From positions 3,443,501 through 3,507,500 of the forward strand of contig NZ_AP022853.1 of assembly GCF_011764585.1 (NCBI RefSeq): a stretch of 64,000 nucleotides of DNA, written 5' to 3'. Below are positions 32,440 to 39,903 of the stretch, piece after piece (within the stretch, counting starts at the first letter, position 1; every line of letters begins with the position of its first letter). This DNA is from Sulfurimicrobium lacus (GTDB taxonomy: Bacteria > Pseudomonadota > Gammaproteobacteria > Burkholderiales > Sulfuricellaceae). The notes under the pieces were generated by a model. That model did no database searches and was not told where the DNA came from. It was given only the letters and a program-made list of their open reading frames with translations. A program made the translations under genes and the position numbers.

Positions 32440-32994
32440 ATGCGCTTTTCAAAAATCACGGGAAACTTTTACCCGGAAGACACCGAATATTCAACGCTGC
32501 CCCCCGATATCGTGACCGTTTCGCAGGAAGATTACGAACGCGCAATGGGTCGTGCAATAGGCGAGACGCTGGATGTTGTCAACGGTTCAATTGTCATTGT
32601 TCCTGTGCCTGCGCCGACAGCTTCAGAAATCAAGACCGTAAAGTTGGAAGCTATCAAGGGCGAGCGCGACCGTCGCATCCAGACCGGAGGCTACAAGGTC
32701 GGGGCGAAGTGGTTCCACTCCGACACGTTCAGCCGCACGCAGCAGATGGGACTCGTCATGCTGGGCGCCAACATCCCGGCGAACACGCCATGGAAGACGA
32801 TGGACGGCACCGCCGTGGTCATGACGCAGGCGCTGGCCGGGCAGATTTTCGCCACGGCGGCGGCTTCCGATATTGCCATCTTCGCCGCGGCCGAAACCCA
32901 CAAGGCCGCGATGGAAGCCGCCGTCGACCCGTCCGCCTACGATTTCTCCGGCAGCTGGCCGCAAACCTACGCCGAATCCATCGCCCCGGCGTAG
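32440..32994 (+). CDS. Tail fibre assembly protein (DUF4376)
   Basis: 184 aa. N-terminal F-Y-P-E-D-T-E-Y-S-T-L-P-P-D short fibre-chaperone-like region, then a DUF4376 domain: I-K-G-E-R-D-R-R-I-Q-T-G-G-Y-K-V-G-A-K-W-F-H-S-D, Q-Q-M-G-L-V. AGGAGA lies upstream of the ATG. Expected to help fold the fibre just upstream. Confidence 0.8.
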   Translation: MRFSKITGNFYPEDTEYSTLPPDIVTVSQEDYERAMGRAIGETLDVVNGSIVIVPVPAPTASEIKTVKLEAIKGERDRRIQTGGYKVGAKWFHSDTFSRTQQMGLVMLGANIPANTPWKTMDGTAVVMTQALAGQIFATAAASDIAIFAAAETHKAAMEAAVDPSAYDFSGSWPQTYAESIAPA

Positions 32995-32997
32995 CGC

Positions 32998-33438
32998 GTG
33001 AAGATCGCCTTCTTCTACGGCAAGCAGCCGAGCAGCTTCCTGACCCGCTTGTTCACCGGCTCGGCGTGCTACCACGTGGCGTTTGTCGACGAGCAGGCCG
33101 GCATGCTCTACGACATGAACCTGCTGCGCCGCCGCCGCAAGTGGCCGGACGAATTTGCCGGCCACCAATACCGGTTGGCGGATTGCCCGGTCGCGGTCGG
33201 CCGTGATTACCTGGAAGCGCGGCTGACCGATGACGCCAGCGTCTACGGTTGGCGGGATTACCTGCTGTTTGCGTTGCGTCCGCTCTATCACCTGGTAGGC
33301 AGGAGCACGCGCAATGCCGGTGGGGAAATCTGCTCGGAAATGGTCTGCAATGATTTGCAGGCGAACGGCTGGGCGGTGAGATTCGATGAAGTACCCAGCC
33401 CGGCAGACCTGGAACGTCTGCTGTTGTTGCGGCAATAA
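32998..33438 (+). CDS. Permuted papain-fold (YiiX/NlpC-P60-like) cysteine hydrolase
   Basis: 146 aa from GTG 32998. The order histidine first (C-Y-H-V-A-F-V-D) and cysteine last (E-I-C-S-E-M-V-C-N-D) is the circularly permuted papain arrangement of YiiX/YebB-like proteins. No signal peptide. It might cut peptidoglycan or lipid/amide bonds during entry or exit; the substrate is unknown. It lies between the fibre chaperone and the com leader, in the accessory end of the element. Confidence 0.6.
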   Translation: MKIAFFYGKQPSSFLTRLFTGSACYHVAFVDEQAGMLYDMNLLRRRRKWPDEFAGHQYRLADCPVAVGRDYLEARLTDDASVYGWRDYLLFALRPLYHLVGRSTRNAGGEICSEMVCNDLQANGWAVRFDEVPSPADLERLLLLRQ

Positions 33439-33456
33439 GAAAAAGAGACGGCGCGA

Positions 33457-33486
33457 CCGTTAGGGGTGCGGGAACACCCCTGACGG
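33457..33486 (+). terminator. Hairpin after the cysteine hydrolase gene
   Basis: CCGTTAGGGGTG (33457-33468) pairs with CACCCCTGACGG (33475-33486), one mismatch, 6-base loop. No T-tract follows, so it may be a factor-dependent terminator or a processing site at the end of the tail transcript. Confidence 0.4.
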
Positions 33487-33502
33487 CCACCTCCCGCAGT
33501 TG

Positions 33503-33555
33503 TAGCCTGCGTTTGGCCAAGGCACCGTGCTGTGCACACAGCGGGCCGAAGGCTA
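33503..33555 (+). promoter_or_regulatory. Structured leader ahead of com
   Basis: A composite hairpin: outer TAGCC/GGCTA (33503-33507 with 33551-33555), middle TTTGGCC with GGCCGAA, and inner GCTGTG-CA-CACAGC (33529-33542). It ends 18 bases before the com start. A control role over com expression is inferred. Confidence 0.4.
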
Positions 33556-33573
33556 TCACGCGAAAGCAGTAAA

Positions 33574-33771
33574 ATGGAAATGGTTCGTTGCGGTTCCTGC
33601 AATAGAAAACTGGCAGAAGCGGAATATATCCGCCTCTCCATCAAGTGCCCACGCTGTGGCGCTATAAATCAAATGAAGGCCTCCGAGCCTCTAATCAGCG
33701 CGGCAAGACCGCCAGATCTGGAGGCCCATGATGGCAAACTCGAAGCAACCCCTCGGAAAGAACGGCTTTAA
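33574..33771 (+). CDS. com: Com-like zinc-finger translational regulator
   Basis: 65 aa with the Mu Com pattern: V-R-C-G-S-C-N-R-K-L-A-E-A, then I-K-C-P-R-C-G-A-I-N, a four-cysteine zinc finger. In Mu, Com binds the com-mom mRNA and opens the mom ribosome site. Here it overlaps the next ORF by 44 bp, the same overlapping arrangement, but the gene that follows is not mom. ATG 33574 gives the compact family length. Confidence 0.88.
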   Translation: MEMVRCGSCNRKLAEAEYIRLSIKCPRCGAINQMKASEPLISAARPPDLEAHDGKLEATPRKERL

Positions 33772-33883
33772 ATACCGCGAGCAGTACGGCGTGATCATCC
33801 TTTGCGATGACGCCGAGGCGCAGGAGCGGCTCTTTAATCAGCTAAAGGCGCAGGGCTACAAGCTGCGGGTGGTGACCGTATGA
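33728..33883 (+). CDS. Short conserved-looking ORF linking com to the ABC/GNAT gene
   Basis: 51 aa beginning M-M-A-N-S-K-Q-P-L-G-K-N-G-F-K-Y-R-E-Q-Y-G and ending Y-K-L-R-V-V-T-V. A compact alpha/beta design with D-D-A-E-A-Q-E-R-L-F-N-Q-L-K. GGAGG lies just before its start inside com, and its TGA overlaps the next ATG, so Com could control it and, by coupling, the genes behind. I recall similar small proteins at this place in other Mu-like phages, without a function. Confidence 0.65.
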   Translation: MMANSKQPLGKNGFKYREQYGVIILCDDAEAQERLFNQLKAQGYKLRVVTV

Positions 33884-35007
33884 AGGTCGAAATCCGCCAT
33901 CGCTGCTCCGACTTCGATACTTACCGCGCCGCCCGCGTCAAATCCCTGTTCAACGTGGAAAGCGGGGCGGACTTCGCCCTGGACGTCGATCTGCCGATTG
34001 ATGACGGCGACTGGAGCCTCGGGGTGGTAGTCGGCCCCTCCGGCAGCGGCAAGAGCAGTATCGGGGCCAAGCTGGGAAGCGCCTACGCCCCGCGCTGGCC
34101 GCAAGACTTGCCGGTCATCGATGCCATTGCACCGGGCGGTGATTTCAACGCGGCCACCGGGGCGCTGTCTGCGGTCGGGCTGGGCAGCGTGCCCACCTGG
34201 CTGCGCCCTTTCCAGGTGCTGTCCAACGGCGAGCAGTTCCGTGCCACGCTGGCCCGGCTGGTGTGCGAGGCGCCCGAGTTTGCCGTGGTGGATGAGTTTT
34301 CCTCGGTGGTGGACCGGCAGATCGCCAAAGTCGGTGCCGGGGCGTTCGCCAAGGCATGGCGGCGCACCGGTGGCAAGGCGGTGCTGCTGTCTTGCCATTA
34401 CGACATCCTGGACTGGCTGGAGCCGGACTGGGTTTTCGATACCGCTTCCGGACAGTTTGAACGGGGGCGTCTTTGGCGAAGGCCGCGCCTGGAAATGCAC
34501 ATCCATCAAACAGACTGGCGTTACTGGCCCTTGTTTGAGCCGCATCACTATCTGAAACTGCCCCGCATGATCGCCGCCAGATGCTACGTAGCCACCATCG
34601 ACGGTGAGCCGGTGGCCCATCTGGCCGTCAGCACCCGGCCCGGCCTGGTAGAGGCTCGCGCCTGCCGCCTGGTGGTGATGCCGGAATGGCAAGGGGCGGG
34701 GGTAGGCATGCGCTTCCTGAACGCGGTTTGCGATGCCTGGCGGCGCGGCGAGAACCGCTACGGCAAGCCCATGCCCACACTCTTCCATACTTCCCATCCA
34801 GGGCTGGCCAGCGCCCTGCGACGGGATCGCAAATGGACGCAGGTATCGGCCAAGCTGCACGGCGACCACAAGGGCCGCTGCCGGGAGTCGGTAGCCAAGA
34901 GCGCGGCCAAGGCGGGCAAAGACGCTTCCGGAGCGGCAGGCTACGGCGGCCATTTCAGGGCCGTGCAGGGCTTCCGCTACCTCGGGGAGGCCGTATGCGC
35001 ATCGTGA
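33880..35007 (+). CDS. ABC-type ATPase fused to a GNAT acyltransferase domain (COG2401-like)
   Basis: 375 aa. ATPase half (about 1-200): Walker A G-P-S-G-S-G-K-S-S (about 51-59), signature L-S-N-G-E-Q-F-R, Walker B F-A-V-V-D-E-F-S-S and H-loop S-C-H-Y-D. GNAT half (about 210-375): H-H-Y-L-K-L-P-R, the strand Y-V-A-T-I-D-G-E-P-V-A-H-L-A-V and the acyl-CoA loop V-M-P-E-W-Q-G-A-G-V-G-M. The H-H-Y start of the GNAT part recalls Mu Mom, itself a GNAT-fold DNA modifier. There is no membrane partner, so it is not a transporter. Placement directly after com argues for nucleic-acid modification; this is inference. Confidence 0.8.
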   Translation: MKVEIRHRCSDFDTYRAARVKSLFNVESGADFALDVDLPIDDGDWSLGVVVGPSGSGKSSIGAKLGSAYAPRWPQDLPVIDAIAPGGDFNAATGALSAVGLGSVPTWLRPFQVLSNGEQFRATLARLVCEAPEFAVVDEFSSVVDRQIAKVGAGAFAKAWRRTGGKAVLLSCHYDILDWLEPDWVFDTASGQFERGRLWRRPRLEMHIHQTDWRYWPLFEPHHYLKLPRMIAARCYVATIDGEPVAHLAVSTRPGLVEARACRLVVMPEWQGAGVGMRFLNAVCDAWRRGENRYGKPMPTLFHTSHPGLASALRRDRKWTQVSAKLHGDHKGRCRESVAKSAAKAGKDASGAAGYGGHFRAVQGFRYLGEAVCAS

Positions 35008-35606
35008 TTGTTGGCCAGCAATGGTTGGGGGCCGAGGCGCTGAAACTCTGCCTGCGACGGGGTGATGAGGTGGTCAAGGTGTTCGCACCAGGAGCGGAAG
35101 GCGAGGAATACAACCGCCTGTCCGCCGCCGCCCAGCAGGCCGGGATTCCGGTCGAGGTGAGCCGGCGCCGGGTGGACGCGGCGCATATCCCGGCCGGCGT
35201 CGACCTGATCGTGGCGGCCCATGCCCACGCCTTCATCACTCAGGGCGCCAGGCTGGCCACCCGGTACGGGGCGCTGGGCTATCACCCCTCGCTCCTGCCA
35301 AGGCACCGAGGCCGGGACGCCGTGCGCTGGACCATCCACATGGGCGATCCAATAGCCGGCGGCACCGCCTACTGGATGGATGACGGCGCCGACACCGGCC
35401 CCATCGCCGCCCAGGACTGGTGTCACGTCCGCCCAGGCGACGACGCCAGGACGCTATGGCGGCGCGATCTGGCCCCGATGGGGCTACGGCTGATAGAGAA
35501 GGTACTGGGAGAACTGGATAAGGGAATCGTGACAGCCATCCCCCAAGCAGACTATCCTGCGACATGGGAGCCGGCCTTTTCATCGACCAGGCTATCCGAG
35601 GCATAA
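34995..35606 (+). CDS. Formyltransferase-like protein
   Basis: 203 aa with the formyl-THF-dependent transferase fold: N-terminal Rossmann start M-R-I-V-I-V-G-Q-Q-W-L-G, the folate loop H-P-S-L-L-P-R-H-R-G (about 97-106), and D-D-G-A-D-T-G-P-I (about 127-135). The residue two before the loop His, Asn in Fmt and ArnA, is Gly here (G-Y-H). It lacks the Fmt C-terminal tRNA-binding domain. GGGGAGG lies at the right distance from ATG 34995, which overlaps the ABC/GNAT gene by 13 bp. Last gene of the prophage. Confidence 0.8.
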   Translation: MRIVIVGQQWLGAEALKLCLRRGDEVVKVFAPGAEGEEYNRLSAAAQQAGIPVEVSRRRVDAAHIPAGVDLIVAAHAHAFITQGARLATRYGALGYHPSLLPRHRGRDAVRWTIHMGDPIAGGTAYWMDDGADTGPIAAQDWCHVRPGDDARTLWRRDLAPMGLRLIEKVLGELDKGIVTAIPQADYPATWEPAFSSTRLSEA

Positions 35607-35616
35607 GGCGAAAAAA

Positions 35617-35639
35617 ATCCGCCCTCACAAGGGGCGGAT
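35617..35639. terminator. Rho-independent terminator at the right end
   Basis: ATCCGCCC, 7-base loop, GGGCGGAT, a perfect 8-bp stem. On the plus strand the stem is preceded by seven A; on the minus strand it is followed by TTTTTTT, so it should stop leftward transcripts from the host best, and may still end the phage late message. Confidence 0.75.
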
Positions 35640-35643
35640 ATTC

Positions 35644-35720
35644 GTCATCCGGTAATCATCGAATTTCTTTGAATATTGTTTATCCGGGATTCAAACGCTT
35701 TTCATCCGGAAATCAAAGCC
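35644..35720 (-). promoter_or_regulatory. Three right-end transposase binding sites
   Basis: Three repeats of the pattern T-x-ATCCGG-x-AATCA: 35644-35663, 35678-35697 and 35701-35720. R1 and R2 are 22 bp apart, R3 35 bp from R2. They are inverted relative to the left site at 612-629. This is the organisation of the Mu R1-R3 transposase sites. Confidence 0.75.
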
Positions 35721-35728
35721 GCTTTACT

Positions 35729-35733
35729 CTGGA
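35729..35733. repeat. Right target-site duplication (CTGGA)
   Basis: Second copy of the 5-bp duplication at 516-520; host sequence resumes with G-T-C, restoring the frame of the split gene. Confidence 0.9.
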
Positions 35734-36306
35734 GTCGTCTTTGCCGAGGAGTTTGTCGCCACGACCGATGTGGATCTGCTTTGGGACTCCAGGGCAAAAA
35801 TCAGGCTGGCCAGCACAGGGGATGACACAGACTTTGCGGGCATCATGGCACTACTCAAGCGCGCCGACAGATCGTTCGAGATCGTCGAAAACACGCCGTT
35901 CCGCGCCGCAAACGAGGATGGTTTCATGGTCGACCTTATTCGCCAGACGCCAAACCCGCCCTGGAAAGTGGAACCGAACCGTTTTTTTGAAAACGACCTG
36001 ATCGCAACCGACATCTGGAACATGAAATGGCTGTTGAGCGCGCCTAGAGTCGAGCAGACCGTAATCTGCGAAAACGGCAGACCCGCAAGAATGGTAGTTC
36101 CAGACCCACGTGCCTTCGCGCTATTCAAGCTCTGGTTATCGTCCAGCAATGAACGCGAGCCTATCAAGAAACGACGTGACCTCCACCAGGCCGCTGCAGT
36201 GTTTGCACTGGTAGAACAATATTTGCCGCAATTTCCGTTGTCACGCGCAGCGTTGAAAATGTTTCCGGCAGAAATTGCCCAAAGCATGCCGGTCGGCACC
36301 CGCTAG
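35729..36306 (+). pseudogene. GSU2403-type nucleotidyltransferase-fold protein, C-terminal half
   Basis: Continuation of the gene starting at 83. The first residues (G-V-V-F-A-E-E-F-V-A-T-T-D-V-D-L-L-W) carry the acidic D-x-D motif; the rest has F-R-A-A-N-E-D-G-F-M-V-D-L-I, D-P-R-A-F-A-L-F-K-L-W and R-R-D-L-H-Q-A-A-A-V. The nearest in-frame ATG is at 35770, but it has lost the promoter, start and N-terminal half. It ends 3 bp before the convergent antiporter gene. Confidence 0.8.
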
Positions 36307-36309
36307 TCT

Positions 36310-38286
36310 TTACCCCTGCAGCAGCTTGCTTTCCGCCTGCACTAGGTCGTCCGCCGTTCCCAGCAGCACCAGCACGTCCCCCGCCATCAGTTTCGTGTCC
36401 GGCGATGGCTCGAGGCCGCGGATGCCTCTTCGGCGGATCGCGGTGATCTCCACCAGCAGGCTGTCCAGTTCGAGTTCGGCGAGCGTCTTGCCGATCGCCG
36501 CGGCCTTGTCGCCCAGCGCCACGGAGGAGAGGCGGGGTTGCTCGTGCTCTTCCAGGCCGCTTTCCGCCTCGCCGCGGAACACGCCGCGGAACAGTCCATA
36601 ACGCTGCGAGCGCACTTCGCGGATGCGCCGCAGCACGTGCGCCAGCGGGACGCCGAGCAGCATCAGGGCATGGGAAGCCAGCATCAAGGAACCTTCCAGC
36701 ACTTCCGGCACCACCTCGGCCGCACCGGCCTGTTGCAGCTTGCCCAAGTCTGAATCGTCGAGGGTGCGCACCACCACCGGCAGATCGGGGCGTAATTCAT
36801 GCACCTGATGCAGCACCTTGAGGGCAGACGCCGTGTCGGCATAGGACACCACCACTGCCCGCGCACGCTGAATGCCGGCTGCCATAAGAACCTCGCGCCG
36901 ACTGGCATCGCCATATACCACGTTCTCGCCTGCAGCTGCAGCAGCTCTCACGCGCTGCGGATCAAGGTCCAGCGCAAAGAATGGAATCTCTTCCAGACTT
37001 AGAAAACGCGACAGATTCTGACCGCTGCGACCATAACCGCAAACGATCACATGCCCCTCTGTGCCCGCGCTCTTGACCACGATTTCATGCAACTCCAGCG
37101 CACGGTAATTCCAGTCGTTGCGACACAGACGCGATACGATCGCACCGCTGTGATGCAGGAGAAACGGGGCTGCCAGCATGGAAAGCAACATCGCCGCCAG
37201 AACAATCTGCGCCACATAGAGAGGCAGGAGTCCGCCATCATTGGCAAGGGTCAGCAGGACAAAACCGAATTCTCCCGCCTGAGCGAGGAACAGACCGGTG
37301 CGCAACGACACGCTGATATCGTGACGAAAAAGGCGGCTCAACAAGGCGACAATAGCTCCCTTTCCCAGCACCAGACCAAGCAGTACGAAAACGACCCAGC
37401 CCAGATTCGCCGCCACGGTTCTGAGGTCCAGCAGCATGCCGACGGTGACGAAAAACAGGCCCAGCAGGACATCGCGGAAAGGCTGAATGTCGGCTTCGAC
37501 CTGATAGCGGTATTCCGTTTCGGAAATCAGCATGCCGGCCAGGAAGGCACCCAGCGCCAGAGACAGCCCGGCCAGGCTGGTCAAGTAGGCCAGGCCGAGC
37601 GTCACCAGCAACACATTGAGCATGAACAACTCGGAGGATTTACGCCGCGCCACCCAGTGAAACCAGGGCCGCATCAGGCGCTGCCCCAAATAGAGCAGGC
37701 CGAACAGCAGCACGGCCGCCTTAAGGAAAACCATGCCGATTACGCCAGCCAGATCATCGCCAGTAGCTGACAACGCGGGAAGCAGGATCAGCAAAGGCAC
37801 CACCGCCAGATCCTGGAACAGCAGCACCCCGATCACCAGTCGTCCGTGGCGCGACTGGAGCTCAAGGCGTTCGGTCATCATCTTGCTTACAATGGCGGTG
37901 GACGACAGCGCCATTACACCGCCCATCGCCACGCCAGCCTGCCAGGAGTGCCCAAACAGCAGCGCGGCCACCAGCACCAGCGCCAGGGTGACCAGCACCT
38001 GCGCGCTTCCAAGACCGAACACCACGCCCCGCATGGCTTTCAGTTGCGGCAAGCTGAATTCCAGGCCGATACTGAACATCAGGAAAACAACGCCAAATTC
38101 GGCCAGGTAACGAGTGTCCTCGCTATTGGGAATCCATCCCAAGGCATGAGGTCCTGCCAACATGCCCACCAGCAGATAGGCCAGCAAGGGCGGCAGGCGC
38201 AGGCTGCGGAACAGAGCCACCGCAAAGACTGCTGCGCCGAGCAGTACCAGAACTGATTGCAGGGTGGTTGTGGCGTCGTGCGGCAT
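36310..38286 (-). CDS. Kef-type monovalent cation:proton antiporter with RCK domains
   Basis: 658 aa. N-terminal CPA2 antiporter of about 12 membrane helices (about 5-380; E-F-G-V-V-F-L-M-F-S-I-G-L-E-F-S and G-V-M-A-L-S-S-T-A-I-V-S-K), an RCK_N domain (V-I-V-C-G-Y-G-R-S-G-Q-N-L, about 405) and a C-terminal TrkA_C domain (about 575-655). KefB/C or YbaL-like potassium efflux, gated by nucleotide or other ligands; no ancillary KefF/G gene adjoins. GGAGGA precedes ATG 38286. Divergent from kdsD. Confidence 0.88.
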   Translation of the reverse strand: MPHDATTTLQSVLVLLGAAVFAVALFRSLRLPPLLAYLLVGMLAGPHALGWIPNSEDTRYLAEFGVVFLMFSIGLEFSLPQLKAMRGVVFGLGSAQVLVTLALVLVAALLFGHSWQAGVAMGGVMALSSTAIVSKMMTERLELQSRHGRLVIGVLLFQDLAVVPLLILLPALSATGDDLAGVIGMVFLKAAVLLFGLLYLGQRLMRPWFHWVARRKSSELFMLNVLLVTLGLAYLTSLAGLSLALGAFLAGMLISETEYRYQVEADIQPFRDVLLGLFFVTVGMLLDLRTVAANLGWVVFVLLGLVLGKGAIVALLSRLFRHDISVSLRTGLFLAQAGEFGFVLLTLANDGGLLPLYVAQIVLAAMLLSMLAAPFLLHHSGAIVSRLCRNDWNYRALELHEIVVKSAGTEGHVIVCGYGRSGQNLSRFLSLEEIPFFALDLDPQRVRAAAAAGENVVYGDASRREVLMAAGIQRARAVVVSYADTASALKVLHQVHELRPDLPVVVRTLDDSDLGKLQQAGAAEVVPEVLEGSLMLASHALMLLGVPLAHVLRRIREVRSQRYGLFRGVFRGEAESGLEEHEQPRLSSVALGDKAAAIGKTLAELELDSLLVEITAIRRRGIRGLEPSPDTKLMAGDVLVLLGTADDLVQAESKLLQG

Positions 38287-38316
38287 GAAACAGTTGTCCT
38301 CCAAAGTCAGCGCGGC

Positions 38317-38345
38317 TTTATCGCTTATGCGTTCGGCCTTATACT
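38317..38345 (+). promoter_or_regulatory. Candidate promoter for the kdsD-lpt-rpoN cluster
   Basis: TTTATC (38317-38322), 17 bp, TATACT (38340-38345) in the 108-bp gap between the divergent antiporter gene and kdsD. The -10 is good, the -35 weak. Confidence 0.4.
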
Positions 38346-38394
38346 ATCACGACTTAATTTACCCGCCGGCGAGCCACGCCCTCCGGCCAATCCG

Positions 38395-39369
38395 ATGCCG
38401 ACACCCGAAAAAATCCTCGATCTGGCGCGCCAGGTTCTGACCATCGAAGCCGATGCCATCCGTGCGCTGAGCCAGCGCCTCGACCACAATTTCGTCCACG
38501 CGCTGGAGCTTTGCCTGGCCTGCAGCGGACGCATCATCGTCAGCGGCATGGGCAAGTCCGGCCACGTCGCGGGCAAGATCGCCTCCACGCTGGCCAGCAC
38601 CGGCACGCCGTCCTTCTTCGTGCACCCCGGCGAGGCCAGCCATGGCGACTTGGGCATGATCACGCCGCAGGACGTGGTGATCGCCCTGTCCAATTCCGGC
38701 GAAAGCCCGGAACTGGTCGCCATCGTGCCGCTGATCAAGCGTCTCGGCGCCAAGCTGATCGCCATGACCGGCAATCCCCAGTCGACCATGGCACGCGAAG
38801 CCGACCTTCATCTCGACGCCAGCGTGACGCAGGAAGCCTGTCCGCTGGGGCTGGCCCCGACCGCCAGCACCACCGTGGCGCTGGCCTTGGGAGATGCCCT
38901 GGCGGTGGCGCTGCTGGACGCGCGCGGTTTCGGCAAGGACGACTTCGCGCGCTCCCATCCTGGCGGTGCGTTGGGTCGGCGCCTGCTGGTGCATATCCAG
39001 GACATCATGCATCAGGGCGACGCCTTGCCCAAGGTACCTGCCGACGCCAGCCTGAGCGCGGCGCTGCTGGAAATGACCAAGAAGGGGCTGGGCATGACCG
39101 CCGTGGTGGACGAACAGGAGCACATCCTCGGCATCTTCACCGACGGTGACCTGCGTCGTCATCTCGACTCCCCGCTCGACATACGTACCACGCCCATCCG
39201 CGACGTGATGTCATCCAGCCCGCTCACCATCGCCCCGGAACGCCTGGCGGCGGAAGCGGTGCAATTCATGGAACAGCGCAAGGTCAACGGACTGCTGGTC
39301 GCCGACAGTGCCGGCCGCCTGGTGGGCGCCTTCAACATGCACGACCTGCTGCGCGCCGGCGTGGTTTAA
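38395..39369 (+). CDS. kdsD: Arabinose-5-phosphate isomerase
   Basis: 324 aa. SIS domain (about 35-175: V-S-G-M-G-K-S-G-H-V-A-G-K-I, S-N-S-G-E-S-P-E) followed by two CBS domains (about 205-324). Interconverts ribulose 5-phosphate and arabinose 5-phosphate, the first step to KDO for lipopolysaccharide. ATG 38395 (M-P-T-P-E-K-I-L) gives the usual length. Followed closely by kdsC. Confidence 0.95.
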   Translation: MPTPEKILDLARQVLTIEADAIRALSQRLDHNFVHALELCLACSGRIIVSGMGKSGHVAGKIASTLASTGTPSFFVHPGEASHGDLGMITPQDVVIALSNSGESPELVAIVPLIKRLGAKLIAMTGNPQSTMAREADLHLDASVTQEACPLGLAPTASTTVALALGDALAVALLDARGFGKDDFARSHPGGALGRRLLVHIQDIMHQGDALPKVPADASLSAALLEMTKKGLGMTAVVDEQEHILGIFTDGDLRRHLDSPLDIRTTPIRDVMSSSPLTIAPERLAAEAVQFMEQRKVNGLLVADSAGRLVGAFNMHDLLRAGVV

Positions 39370-39378
39370 GGATAGTCC

Positions 39379-39903
39379 ATGCAAGCCGTATACGATCTGG
39401 CACGCAACATCAAATTACTGATTTTCGACGTGGATGGCGTGCTTACCGACGGCAGCCTATACCTCGGCGACGACGGCCAGGAATACAAGGCCTTCAACTC
39501 GCTCGACGGCCACGGCATGAAAATGCTGAAAAATTCCGGCGTGGAACTGGCCATCATCACCGGTCGCACGTCCAAGGTCGTCATCCACCGCGCCCACAAC
39601 CTCGGCATCACCCACCTTTACCAGGGCGTCCACGACAAGCTCCAGGCTTTTCACGACCTCACGGAAAAACTCGGCCTCCACCTCGAGCAGTGCGCCTTCA
39701 TGGGTGACGACGTAATCGATCTCCCGGTCATGCGCCGTTGCGGCCTCGCCGTGACCGTTCCCCAGGCGCCGGAACTGGTGCAGCGCCACGCCCACCACGT
39801 CACGCGGCGCGAGGGCGGCCGCGGCGCAGCGCGCGAAGTCTGCGAACTCATCATGCAGGCGCAGAATACGCTGGAGGCCCAGTTATCCATTTATCTCAAA
39901 TGA
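39379..39903 (+). CDS. kdsC: KDO-8-phosphate phosphatase
   Basis: 174 aa HAD phosphatase with F-D-V-D-G-V-L-T-D-G (nucleophile Asp), I-I-T-G-R-T-S and F-M-G-D-D-V-I-D-L-P. Dephosphorylates KDO-8-phosphate. It overlaps lptC (ATGA). Confidence 0.95.
   Translation: MQAVYDLARNIKLLIFDVDGVLTDGSLYLGDDGQEYKAFNSLDGHGMKMLKNSGVELAIITGRTSKVVIHRAHNLGITHLYQGVHDKLQAFHDLTEKLGLHLEQCAFMGDDVIDLPVMRRCGLAVTVPQAPELVQRHAHHVTRREGGRGAAREVCELIMQAQNTLEAQLSIYLK

Larger units (their letters stand above)
521..35728. mobile_element. Mu-like (BcepMu-type layout) transposable prophage, 35.2 kb
   Basis: The element contains repressor, early promoter, MuA-like transposase with MuB-like ATPase, GemA, Mor, a complete Mu-type head set (gpI/Z, gpT, gp29, gpF, gpG), terminase, contractile tail and baseplate genes, lysis genes, com, and end-proximal transposase sites. 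No essential gene looks broken, so it may be inducible. The termini are AGTAGGG... on the left and ...CTTTACT on the right, not the TG...CA of Mu itself; the shared terminal inverted repeat is only AGTA. The structural genes are split, with the portal-terminase-lysis arm leftward and the remaining genes rightward, which is the BcepMu rather than the Mu arrangement. Confidence 0.95.

Noticed and set aside
33880-35007. ABC transporter ATPase
   Set aside because: The ABC half is soluble, fused to a GNAT domain, and no permease gene lies nearby.
33574-35606. A true mom gene
   Set aside because: No separate Mom-length protein is found; only the GNAT half of the fusion shows a faint Mom-like H-H-Y start.
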